Assembly: GCA_022712815.1 (NCBI GenBank)
Contig: JAFLJW010000458.1
Location: forward strand, 1 to 11,813
DNA: 11,813 nt
Origin: Pseudodesulfovibrio sp.
GTDB lineage: Bacteria; Desulfobacterota; Desulfovibrionia; Desulfovibrionales; Desulfovibrionaceae
Reading direction: 5' to 3'
Under the pieces are notes generated by a model, which saw nothing but the letters and a program-made list of their open reading frames with translations, searched no databases and was not told the DNA's origin. The position numbers and the translations under genes were made by a program. Each line of letters begins with the position of its first letter. Position 1 is the first letter of the stretch. Below, in pieces: positions 1 through 6,049 of this stretch.

Positions 1-379
1 TCAATCCGATAATGCCGCGCTGCCCGATGGTTTTGATAAATGCAGTTACGCTCAGCTCCGCCTCTCTGGACTGGACTTCGTAAAACGCGGCAAATTCATC
101 GGCGATTCGGCGTACTGAATTCTCCCCGTTAATCTGCTTCCAGACGAACGTTCCCATTTCGTCGAGTTCGATCCGCTTGACCATGGGTCGCTTGTCCCAC
201 AGGCCGACCTTTTCGGCGAGGTGGCCGAACCACGGCTTGATCGCCAGAGGGTAGGAAAGCTGAATCAGCCCGTCATCAATGGGATGTTCATGGACCTTGG
301 CATTGCGGACCGGGACCATGTTCAGGGCCTCGGAACGGGGGATGGTCGGAAGTAACTTCTTCTTTTTAAACAAATTCAT
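1..379 (-). CDS. PqqD-family winged-helix protein (3' end cut by window)
   Basis: This frame starts at the ATG at 377-379 and stays open for 126 codons to the window edge, so the stop lies outside. The C-terminal half has the PqqD-family pattern: an ELDEMGTFVWKQINGENSV stretch, then a helix of the IADEFAAFYEV type and an end reading FIKTIGQRGIIGL. In the family these small winged-helix proteins bind peptide substrates for radical SAM or other RiPP-type modifying enzymes, and many stand-alone members have no known partner. The N-terminal 60 or so residues, including a KKKK run and a WFGHLAEKVGLW segment, extend beyond the PqqD core. The start codon lies inside the last codons of the upstream 304-residue gene (14-base overlap), which points to translational coupling. 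No precursor peptide or radical SAM gene is visible, so a link to PQQ synthesis is not supported. Family assignment is fairly sure; the role is unknown. Confidence 0.8.
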   Translation of the reverse strand, partial: MNLFKKKKLLPTIPRSEALNMVPVRNAKVHEHPIDDGLIQLSYPLAIKPWFGHLAEKVGLWDKRPMVKRIELDEMGTFVWKQINGENSVRRIADEFAAFYEVQSREAELSVTAFIKTIGQRGIIGL

Positions 380-1280
380 AGCTCTTGCAGATATCGGTGA
401 AAATGGCGTCGGGCGCAGACACATTGCCATGCGTGATGACCGATAAGATGGCGTTTCCCGTGTCTGTTGTCCAGACTATGCCTCGGGTGTAGACAGCCCG
501 CCGGAGCAACCGGCGCAGCACCCCGGTCCTGACCGTGCCGTTCCAGGCGATAGCGTTGGCATCGGTTACGATTTCAACGAATTTGGGCGGTGCGTCTTCA
601 AGAAATTCAAGAGTCCAGTCGGTCAGGGTTGTTTTCTTGAGGAGCACGCTGGCCGGAGCGAATCGCTCGAAAACAAGATGGGTGCCGGGACCCTTTCCCG
701 CCGGAAGCTGCCCTGACTTTTTGGCATTTCCGGGCCGCCAGTATTTAACGGTATAGTGGCCCGGCTTGAAGGAAAAAGTGTCGAGCCTGAACTCGGCGGG
801 AATACGCGCCCTGAGGCCGAACATGGCAAAAGGCATAGTCTGACCGTTTGTATAATCCCGGAAGGTGGCAAGGGTAGCGGCAGCGTCCGCTTCGCTTTGC
901 TCGTCATGAATGAAGAACTGGATCAGTCCGGCCAGCCCGGTGGCCGGATTGTGCAGGGCCGCACCAATGCCGCGGATGTCATCTATCTGCCAGAGGAAGC
1001 TCTTGGCACGGATGCCGGATTTGGTCAGGAGGTTGAGGGCAGCGGTCCACGCCGGAGGAGTCTCGGTCTCGGTCACGCCGATCAGGGCCGCGTTCTTGTG
1101 CCCCTTGGTCAGTCGCTTGATGTGCTTGTCAAAGGAAAAGGAGCCCTGAACGACATTCCATTTCAATTCGCAAATGGGCTGGTCCCGGTTCTCGAAAACC
1201 AGCCCGTCGCGTTCGATGGCAGCAGGCTCCCACCCGTCCGGCGTGGTGATGCCCACACCGTTCCAAATGAATTCAGCCAT
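366..1280 (-). CDS. Uncharacterised 304-residue protein coupled to the PqqD-like gene
   Basis: I do not recognise this protein. It has no signal peptide, no membrane helix and no obvious catalytic motif, so it is probably cytoplasmic. Its N-terminus reads as a small beta-rich module (MAEFIWNGVGITTPDGWEP, then a LKWNVVQGSFSFDKHIKRL segment). The middle resembles a repeated beta-sheet protein with FSFKPGHYTVKYWRPG, and a basic TGVLRRLLRRAVYTRG patch lies near the C-terminus. The ATG at 1278-1280 is preceded by AGGGA about 10 bases upstream. The last codons overlap the start of the PqqD-like gene by 14 bases, so the two products probably act together. The secreted 200-residue gene ends 49 bases upstream with no clear terminator between them, so the three probably share a transcript. 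The long plus-strand frame at 756-1361 is a shadow of this gene. Confidence 0.8.
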   Translation of the reverse strand: MAEFIWNGVGITTPDGWEPAAIERDGLVFENRDQPICELKWNVVQGSFSFDKHIKRLTKGHKNAALIGVTETETPPAWTAALNLLTKSGIRAKSFLWQIDDIRGIGAALHNPATGLAGLIQFFIHDEQSEADAAATLATFRDYTNGQTMPFAMFGLRARIPAEFRLDTFSFKPGHYTVKYWRPGNAKKSGQLPAGKGPGTHLVFERFAPASVLLKKTTLTDWTLEFLEDAPPKFVEIVTDANAIAWNGTVRTGVLRRLLRRAVYTRGIVWTTDTGNAILSVITHGNVSAPDAIFTDICKSYEFV

Positions 1281-1329
1281 TACGCCATATTCCCTGACGG
1301 TTCAGTAATCGAGGCATTGGGACAGCCAG

Positions 1330-1932
1330 CTAACGGGGGACGTACATTTCAAGGGACTTGATCTTGCTGCCCTCGCCTTTTTCAAACTCGTAACTCTTGC
1401 GCTTGAAACAGGTATACTCTGTGTTGAGCATGGTGCTATTGGTCATTTTTATGGATACGCCCGGACGGATTTCCTTGTCCCGGCTCCACATGAGTACCAA
1501 CGAGACTTGTTCGCCAGCATCGTTTTCGAACAGCCATTCCCAGGCGATGACGTTCTTGAAAGCATCACCCAGATAGTTGTCCGGATTGCCAAATTTTTTC
1601 TTGTAGCCATTGAGCAATTTGTTGAAAAGCTTTTTGCTTTGGTCATGGAACTTGATCTTGATACGGACCAGTTTCTCCGGTTCCTTGCAGTTGCCATAGT
1701 TCAGACTGCCGCCACGCACGCCGGGCAGGGAGTCTCGCTTGATGAGTGCTTCGGATAGAAAAGGGGCATCCGATACGGGGGTGGCTTTATCCATATTGCA
1801 GTATTTTTTGTAGTTATTGACATCCTTACCCAGGGTAAAGCCTGCCAGACTGGTGGGGAAGCCCTTACCGGCAAAGGCGGCTGTCACGGTCAGGGCCATG
1901 AAGAGTATGAGGAATACTGCTGTTTTTCTCAT
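1330..1932 (-). CDS. Secreted periplasmic protein with three cysteines, unknown function
   Basis: The protein begins with a classical Sec signal peptide: two basic residues, a hydrophobic core of about 15 residues, and an AFA cleavage site at residue 21. The mature part of about 179 residues has no membrane helix and no lipobox, so it should be soluble in the periplasm. It opens with a GFTLGKDV motif of the kind seen in small secreted proteins, and has cysteines at about residues 45, 82 and 175, an odd number for disulfide pairing. It is rich in lysine and aromatic residues. The start is well supported: AAGGTG lies 8 bases before the ATG. It is the first gene of the minus-strand unit and diverges from the SpoIIE phosphatase gene. 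I assign no function. Confidence 0.82.
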   Translation of the reverse strand: MRKTAVFLILFMALTVTAAFAGKGFPTSLAGFTLGKDVNNYKKYCNMDKATPVSDAPFLSEALIKRDSLPGVRGGSLNYGNCKEPEKLVRIKIKFHDQSKKLFNKLLNGYKKKFGNPDNYLGDAFKNVIAWEWLFENDAGEQVSLVLMWSRDKEIRPGVSIKMTNSTMLNTEYTCFKRKSYEFEKGEGSKIKSLEMYVPR

Positions 1933-1961
1933 TTGATAATCACCTTATTTTGAAGAAAGAC

Positions 1962-1991
1962 TTGTCCATTGTGTTTGCGCTGCCATATGAT
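1962..1991 (+). promoter_or_regulatory. Candidate sigma70-type promoter for the SpoIIE gene
   Basis: TTGTCC at 1962-1967 and TATGAT at 1986-1991 are separated by 18 bases. This lies in the 113-base divergent intergenic region, about 55 bases upstream of the ATG at 2046. Both boxes are imperfect, so this is a motif-based guess. Confidence 0.35.
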
Positions 1992-2016
1992 TAGACGAGA
2001 TTGTGACTGTTTGCAA
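1987..2016 (-). promoter_or_regulatory. Candidate divergent promoter for the minus-strand unit
   Basis: On the minus strand, TTGCAA (2011-2016) and AATCAT (1987-1992) are 18 bases apart, upstream of the secreted-protein gene that starts at 1932. The proposed -10 box overlaps the -10 box proposed for the plus-strand promoter, so the two directions could exclude each other. Match quality is modest. Confidence 0.25.
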
Positions 2017-2045
2017 AGAGATACATAAAAAACGAGAAGGTTTAT

Positions 2046-2147
2046 ATGATAAAGAACACTTTCATACAGGGAGCATCAAGCATCCGGGCCTCGGCCTACT
2101 ACATGCTCGCCGTGTTCGGTGGTGCTGTGTATGGAGGTCAGGTCTGA
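2046..2147 (+). other. Upstream in-frame segment of the SpoIIE gene ending in TGA (leader peptide, nonsense mutation or recoding site)
   Basis: The ATG at 2046 has a strong ribosome binding site (GAGAAGG, about 5 bases upstream) and opens 33 codons ending at TGA 2145-2147. It is in the same reading frame as the phosphatase start at 2154. The encoded peptide (MIKNTFIQGASS, then an aromatic/aliphatic stretch YYMLAVFGGAVYGGQV) looks like a cytoplasmic N-terminus followed by a membrane helix. This suggests it is the true beginning of the phosphatase, with TGA in place of a sense codon such as TGG. The alternatives are a short upstream leader ORF, a sequencing error, or UGA recoding. Confidence 0.5.
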
Positions 2148-2153
2148 CCACTT

Positions 2154-3632
2154 ATGGTAGTGCTTCCGGTCTGGGAGCTTGGCTTGATCATATTGATCCC
2201 CATGAGTGTGGCGTACCTGTCGCGTGGCCCCCTTGAAAAGAGGCTGGTGGACCCGGTTCCGGCCATCAAACGGTCTGTCGCGCAATTCCGCATGGAGCTT
2301 GGGATATTCTTCGTGTCTGGTCTGGTCATGGCCCTCATTTTGTTTTTTGTTTATCATTTCCCGCTGTTTGAAAGTGGCGTGAAGCTGGTACTCGGCATCT
2401 TCACCATCGGGCTGTTTGCCGCTCTGGACCTTTCTCTGGCCCGGGAAAGGATGATCATCAAGGCCGCTCTGGCAGGAGAGGCATCCTTTGAGACTCCCCG
2501 CGAACTATCGCCCCTGACCCGCAAGTTTTCTCTGGCAGCGACCCTGATTCTGCTGCTGATCACCGCCATCATCATGCTGGTGATTTTCCGCGATGTGCAA
2601 TGGCTGGCCGAGCAGGATCTGAGCGTGGTTTCCATTGATGCTCTAGGGCGTTCCGTGCTCATCGAAATCATCTTTGTCATGGGTTTTCTGCTGCTTATGG
2701 TCATCAATCTGGTTTTTTCCTACGCACGCAACCTGCGTATCCTGTTCGACAACGAAACCAAGGTGCTGGAGAATGTCAGTCAGGGCGACCTCACCCAGCG
2801 GGTTCCGGTGGTCACATCTGATGAAATAGGCGTAATCGCCGGGCATACCAATGCCATGATCAGCGCATTGCGCGAAGGTGTGCGCATGCGTGAGGGGCTG
2901 CTCATCGCCAAGGAGGTGCAGCAACATTTCCTGCCAGCACGGCCGCCTGAACTGCCGGGACTGGACGTGGCCGGGCTCAGCCGTTTTTCCGATGAAACCG
3001 GTGGCGATTTCTATGATTTCATTGATTGCGAAGCGGATAGTTGCGGACAGGTCGCCATTGCCGTGGGCGATGTGTCAGGGCATGGCATCGGCGCGGCCCT
3101 GCTCATGGCCGCTGGCCGGGCGGTTATCCGTCAGGGCGCGGCCACTCCCGGTTCACCGGCCAAGAATATTTCGGTGGCCAATATGCATCTGGCCCGGGAT
3201 GTCGGTGATTCCGGTCGATTCATGACGCTCTTTTTCATGACAATAAGCCCGGTGGAGAAAAAGATCGTCTGGGTCAATGCAGGCCATCAGCCGCCTCTGG
3301 TCTATGATCCTCTGGCCGAGGAATTCTCTGATCTCAAGGGCGAGGACATCCCGCTCGGCGTGGAGGAAAGCTGGCAGTACCACGAATATTACATGGACAT
3401 GCCCGTTCCCGGCCAGATCATCCTCATCGGCACGGACGGCGCGTGGGAAGCCCATAACCCGGCTGGTGAGATGTTCGGAGCCAAGCGAATTCGGCAGCTT
3501 ATCCGGGACAATGCCGACAGAAGTGCGCAGGAAATCCTGACCGCCATCGCAGACGCGGTGCATGAATTCGCCGATTCGACCACTCAGGAAGATGACGTGA
3601 CACTGGTGGTCATCAAGGGCGTGGAAAGGTAG
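2154..3632 (+). CDS. Membrane-bound HAMP-SpoIIE (PP2C-type) serine phosphatase
   Basis: The N-terminal third has about five hydrophobic helices (near residues 5-22, 50-70, 76-93, 125-147 and 168-190). A HAMP-like linker follows at about 192-245 (ETKVLENVSQGDLTQRVPV). The C-terminal 230 residues form a SpoIIE/RsbU-type PP2C phosphatase. It has the AKEVQQHFLP entry helix, GGDFYDF with D285, GDVSGHG with D306, GTDG with D428 and the final DD at 480-481, so all the metal-binding acidic residues are present. Family members dephosphorylate anti-anti-sigma (STAS) proteins in partner-switching pathways; no STAS protein or anti-sigma kinase is in this window. The ATG at 2154 has only a distant GGAGGT 15 bases upstream. 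Five helices would place the N-terminus outside if HAMP is inside, which suggests that the first helix, in the segment at 2046-2147, is missing. The annotated start is therefore the first one after an in-frame TGA and may not be the original start. Confidence 0.88.
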   Translation: MVVLPVWELGLIILIPMSVAYLSRGPLEKRLVDPVPAIKRSVAQFRMELGIFFVSGLVMALILFFVYHFPLFESGVKLVLGIFTIGLFAALDLSLARERMIIKAALAGEASFETPRELSPLTRKFSLAATLILLLITAIIMLVIFRDVQWLAEQDLSVVSIDALGRSVLIEIIFVMGFLLLMVINLVFSYARNLRILFDNETKVLENVSQGDLTQRVPVVTSDEIGVIAGHTNAMISALREGVRMREGLLIAKEVQQHFLPARPPELPGLDVAGLSRFSDETGGDFYDFIDCEADSCGQVAIAVGDVSGHGIGAALLMAAGRAVIRQGAATPGSPAKNISVANMHLARDVGDSGRFMTLFFMTISPVEKKIVWVNAGHQPPLVYDPLAEEFSDLKGEDIPLGVEESWQYHEYYMDMPVPGQIILIGTDGAWEAHNPAGEMFGAKRIRQLIRDNADRSAQEILTAIADAVHEFADSTTQEDDVTLVVIKGVER

Positions 3633-3654
3633 GGCGCGAATTTTGCGTTTTATA

Positions 3655-3685
3655 CCATCACCATGCTAACGAACCCATCACCATG
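3655..3685 (+). repeat. 11-base direct repeat spanning the deacetylase start, with a 7-codon mini-ORF
   Basis: CCATCACCATG occurs at 3655-3665 and again at 3675-3685. The ATG of the second copy is the start codon of the deacetylase-like gene. The ATG of the first copy opens a 7-codon frame (MLTNPSP) whose TGA overlaps that start codon as ATGA. Neither ATG has a recognisable Shine-Dalgarno sequence. Confidence 0.6.
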
Positions 3686-4456
3686 ATCGTCAAGACAACC
3701 ATTTCATCCCTCTGGCTCGCCCCGGCCCCTGATGCTGAAGAGCGGCTGGCCGCTATTTTCGACACCGCCCCTGGGGGGACGGAGATATTCTTTCGCGCCG
3801 ATGATGTTGCCGTCCCCGGCGACAATTGTCGGGAAATGATGAAACTTTTCCGCAAGCATCAGGTTCCGTTGCACATGGCCGTGACCCCGGCCTGGCTGAC
3901 GAAATCCCGCTGGACGACTCTCAGTAAATGGTCGGGTAATGATGATCTTTTCTGCTGGCACCAGCACGGATGGCGACATGTCAATCACCAGAAAACGGGC
4001 AAGAAAGGTGAGTTCGGTACGGACCGGACCAAGGCAGCAAAAAAAGCGGATATAGCCAAGGGACGCGCCAAACTCGAAGCAATCATGAATGATGATTTCC
4101 ACCCTTTTTTCACCCCGCCGTGGAACCGCTTCGATATCGAGACAGGCGAAGCCCTGACGGAACTCGGCTTCAAGGCGGTGTCGCGCTCAGATGGTGAGAT
4201 GAAGAAAGTGCCGCTGCCAGGCAAACTTCCAGATATCTTCATCAACGTGGACCTGCACACCAGAACCGAAACCAATCCCGTCGAGGGGTGGAACGCGCTT
4301 CTGGGTGAATTCGAGGCCGCAATCAAAACCGGGCGAATCGGGGTGATGCTCCATCACCAACGTATGAATGGAGCGGCTTTCAAGTTCCTTGATACCTGTC
4401 TTTTGGTGGCGACCAACCGTTCCGATCTGCAAAAAGTTTGTTTTAAGTCTTTATAA
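3683..4456 (+). CDS. Polysaccharide deacetylase-like (NodB-fold) protein
   Basis: This is a 257-residue protein with the motif order of NodB/CE4 deacetylases. The order is FFRADD with the acidic pair D40-D41, then HQHGWRH with the metal-type H-x3-H (H95, H99), then FFTPPWNRF at 142-150, and finally GVMLHHQRM with H224/H225. The family removes N- or O-acetyl groups from polysaccharides or related glycans with a divalent metal. The substrate cannot be read from the sequence. No signal peptide or membrane helix is visible, so it may act in the cytoplasm on a precursor, like members encoded near glycosyltransferases. It begins 50 bases after the SpoIIE stop without a clear terminator, so it is probably in the same transcript. 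There is no Shine-Dalgarno before the ATG and no other in-frame start upstream, so translation may depend on coupling or on the overlapping mini-ORF. Confidence 0.82.
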   Translation: MIVKTTISSLWLAPAPDAEERLAAIFDTAPGGTEIFFRADDVAVPGDNCREMMKLFRKHQVPLHMAVTPAWLTKSRWTTLSKWSGNDDLFCWHQHGWRHVNHQKTGKKGEFGTDRTKAAKKADIAKGRAKLEAIMNDDFHPFFTPPWNRFDIETGEALTELGFKAVSRSDGEMKKVPLPGKLPDIFINVDLHTRTETNPVEGWNALLGEFEAAIKTGRIGVMLHHQRMNGAAFKFLDTCLLVATNRSDLQKVCFKSL

Positions 4457-4490
4457 ATTGCGGCCAGTCAGGAAATAGTCTCATTTTCAG

Positions 4491-4512
4491 GCCTATTACT
4501 CTTGAAATAGGT
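4491..4512 (+). repeat. Inverted repeat CCTATT/AATAGG, operator-like hairpin
   Basis: CCTATT at 4492-4497 and AATAGG at 4506-4511 form a perfect six-pair inverted repeat around an 8-base spacer, with a possible seventh G-T pair. No T-run follows, so it does not look like an intrinsic terminator. Its right arm overlaps the -35 box proposed for the downstream operon, a position suited to a repressor or activator site. Confidence 0.4.
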
Positions 4513-4530
4513 AGCGGTTACGCATAGTGT
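4502..4530 (+). promoter_or_regulatory. Candidate promoter of the ABC/giant-permease operon
   Basis: TTGAAA at 4502-4507 matches the -35 consensus at five of six positions. It is followed after 17 bases by TAGTGT (4525-4530), a weak -10 box that keeps the key T, A and final T. It lies 45 bases before the preferred permease start at 4575, in the 118-base gap after the deacetylase gene. Confidence 0.4.
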
Positions 4531-4574
4531 TCTGGAATGTGGAAAATCATCCGGTTAATATCGAGGAAATTTGC

Positions 4575-5267
4575 ATGAATACGCCCGGTTCAGCCAGGAA
4601 CAAACCAGAGGGGGGCGTGGATCGCCTTATTTCGCTGCCGTTCTCCAAATCACTTGAGATCAGCTTCAAAAGCCTGAAGGTCCGGTTTTTCCGATCTTTG
4701 ATAACGATATCCAGTCTGATGCTGGCTGTGTCGTTTCTCAGTTTCGTCCTCATCAATCTGGATATCGCAACCGGGCTGCTCAAGCACGGTGGCCGCGAGG
4801 CGGCGCGAGCCTTGTTGCAGGCCGGATATGATGTCAATCTGGCGGATGGTTCTGTTGCCATGTCAGCCAAGGAACGATGGATCGTGATCCTGTCGCTTCT
4901 GGTCTGCACCGTGGGAATCATCAACGCCCAGCTCATGTCTGTCACGGAAAGGTTCTCGGAAATCGGGGTCATGAAATGCCTGGGTGCGCTCGATTCCATG
5001 ATCCTGCGGCTGTTCATGCTGGAAGCGGCCATGCAGGGACTGATCGGCGCGACAGCGGGCGCGATTCTCGGGTGTTTCTTTTCCCTGCTCAGCGGAGCGG
5101 CCCGGTTCGGGTTCACCTCATGGGGCGATCTTTCCTGGCTGTCCGCGCTCGGTTCCATAGGCATTGCCACCCTTGCCGGATGTCTCCTGAGCCTTATCGG
5201 CGTCCTCTATCCCGCACTCCTTGCAGCCAAAATGGAACCAATCAACGCCATGCGGTCAGAGCATTAA
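4575..5267 (+). CDS. Small FtsX-fold ABC transporter permease with minimal extracytoplasmic loop
   Basis: I chose the ATG at 4575 because GAGGA lies 7 bases upstream; the GTG at 4527 would add 16 residues without a ribosome binding site. The 230-residue product has a cytoplasmic N-terminus with the FtsX/MacB-type entry (ISFKSLKVRFFRSLITISSL). It has a first helix at about 42-62, then only about 35 residues to the second helix at about 100-120, and two more helices near 139-165 and 185-215. The TERFSEIGVMKCLGA motif after helix 2 is the coupling-helix signature of this permease family. It ends with YPALLAAKMEPINAMRSEH, the usual family tail. MacB, LolC and LolE have a periplasmic domain of about 200 residues between helices 1 and 2, which is missing here. 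The ATPase gene starts 10 bases after its stop, so this is probably one half of a heterodimeric permease with the giant protein. Confidence 0.88.
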   Translation: MNTPGSARNKPEGGVDRLISLPFSKSLEISFKSLKVRFFRSLITISSLMLAVSFLSFVLINLDIATGLLKHGGREAARALLQAGYDVNLADGSVAMSAKERWIVILSLLVCTVGIINAQLMSVTERFSEIGVMKCLGALDSMILRLFMLEAAMQGLIGATAGAILGCFFSLLSGAARFGFTSWGDLSWLSALGSIGIATLAGCLLSLIGVLYPALLAAKMEPINAMRSEH

Positions 5268-5277
5268 GGATATTATC

Positions 5278-6048
5278 ATGACAGAAGAAAAACGTACCAT
5301 TGTCCGCGTTGTCGGCGTGACCAAGGTTTTCAAGATGGGCAAGGTCGCGCTTCAGGCCCTCAAGGGCGTTGATCTCGAAGTCCATGCCGGGGAATACCTC
5401 TCCATCATGGGACCGTCCGGTTCGGGAAAATCCACGCTCTTCAACATGATCGGCGGGCTGGACAAACCCACCGAAGGCAAGGTTTTCATCGACGAGGTGG
5501 ATATCTCGCAACTCGATGCCTACGAGCTGGCATGGCTTCGCAATCGCAAGATCGGGTACATCTTTCAGACCTTCAATCTCATCCCGGTCATGACCGCGCT
5601 TGAAAACGTGACCCTGCCCATGACCTTTGCCGGGATGAACAATGACGATGCCCGCGACAAGGGTGTCGAGTTGTTGAAACTGGTTGGCCTTGGCGATCGG
5701 TTCCAGCACAAGCCGCTGGAGCTTTCCGGCGGTCAGCAACAGCGCGTGGCCGTGGCCCGTTCCCTTGCAAACGATCCATCCATCGTCCTGGCCGACGAAC
5801 CCACCGGCAACCTTGACCTCTCCACCGGCGAGGAGATTATCGCATTGCTGCAAATGCTTTCTCAGGAGCGCGGTGTGACCATCATTTCCGCCACCCATGA
5901 CTACAAGATGCTCAACGTCTCTGACCGCGTGGTCTGGGTGCGCGACGGACTGGTCGATCGCATAGAAAAACGTGAAGAACTGGACATCACCGTCGGCGGC
6001 ATCGGTGAAAAACTGGCTGGCACCAGACACGAAGAAGAGAGAGCCTAG
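5278..6048 (+). CDS. ABC transporter ATP-binding protein, LolD/MacB class
   Basis: This 256-residue ATPase is complete. It has Walker A GPSGSGKST at 45-53, a Q-loop glutamine at 97 (IFQTFNLIPVMTALENV), the signature LSGGQQQRVAVARSL at about 149-163, Walker B VLADEPTGNLD with D173-E174, and the H-loop SATHD with H207. IFQTFNLIP and DEPTGNLD are typical of the LolD/MacB/FtsE branch that powers FtsX-fold permeases by moving periplasmic domains. The start at 5278 is supported by TAAGGA overlapping the stop of the permease gene, with a 7-base spacer; the in-frame ATG at 5221 lies inside the permease gene. A short extra C-terminal tail (about residues 227-256, charged) follows the core. The giant permease gene starts one base after its stop. 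A long antisense frame (5242-6177) is a shadow. Confidence 0.95.
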   Translation: MTEEKRTIVRVVGVTKVFKMGKVALQALKGVDLEVHAGEYLSIMGPSGSGKSTLFNMIGGLDKPTEGKVFIDEVDISQLDAYELAWLRNRKIGYIFQTFNLIPVMTALENVTLPMTFAGMNNDDARDKGVELLKLVGLGDRFQHKPLELSGGQQQRVAVARSLANDPSIVLADEPTGNLDLSTGEEIIALLQMLSQERGVTIISATHDYKMLNVSDRVVWVRDGLVDRIEKREELDITVGGIGEKLAGTRHEEERA

Positions 6049-6049
6049 C

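Noticed and set aside
1..1280. PQQ biosynthesis cluster
   Set aside because: Only a PqqD-like gene is seen; no pqqA, B, C or E is visible, and PqqD-type folds occur in many other contexts.
756..1361. A 201-codon open frame on the plus strand
   Set aside because: It is opposite the 304-residue minus-strand gene, which has a ribosome binding site and a coupled downstream gene; the plus frame has low-complexity composition and no start signal.
2145..2180. Selenocysteine at the in-frame TGA
   Set aside because: Only a four-pair hairpin (CACT/AGTG) follows the TGA, not a convincing bacterial SECIS, and the codon sits in a membrane segment with no redox motif. Kept only as a remote option.
3633..3655. 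Intrinsic terminator after the SpoIIE gene
   Set aside because: The CGC/GCG stem is only three pairs and the T-run is broken, so readthrough into the deacetylase gene is more likely.
4527..4574. GTG start for the small permease
   Set aside because: It lies within the proposed -10 box and has no ribosome binding site; the ATG at 4575 has GAGGA at proper distance.
5972..6049. Upstream in-frame ATG for the giant protein
   Set aside because: It would bury the signal peptide behind 26 residues encoded inside the ATPase gene.
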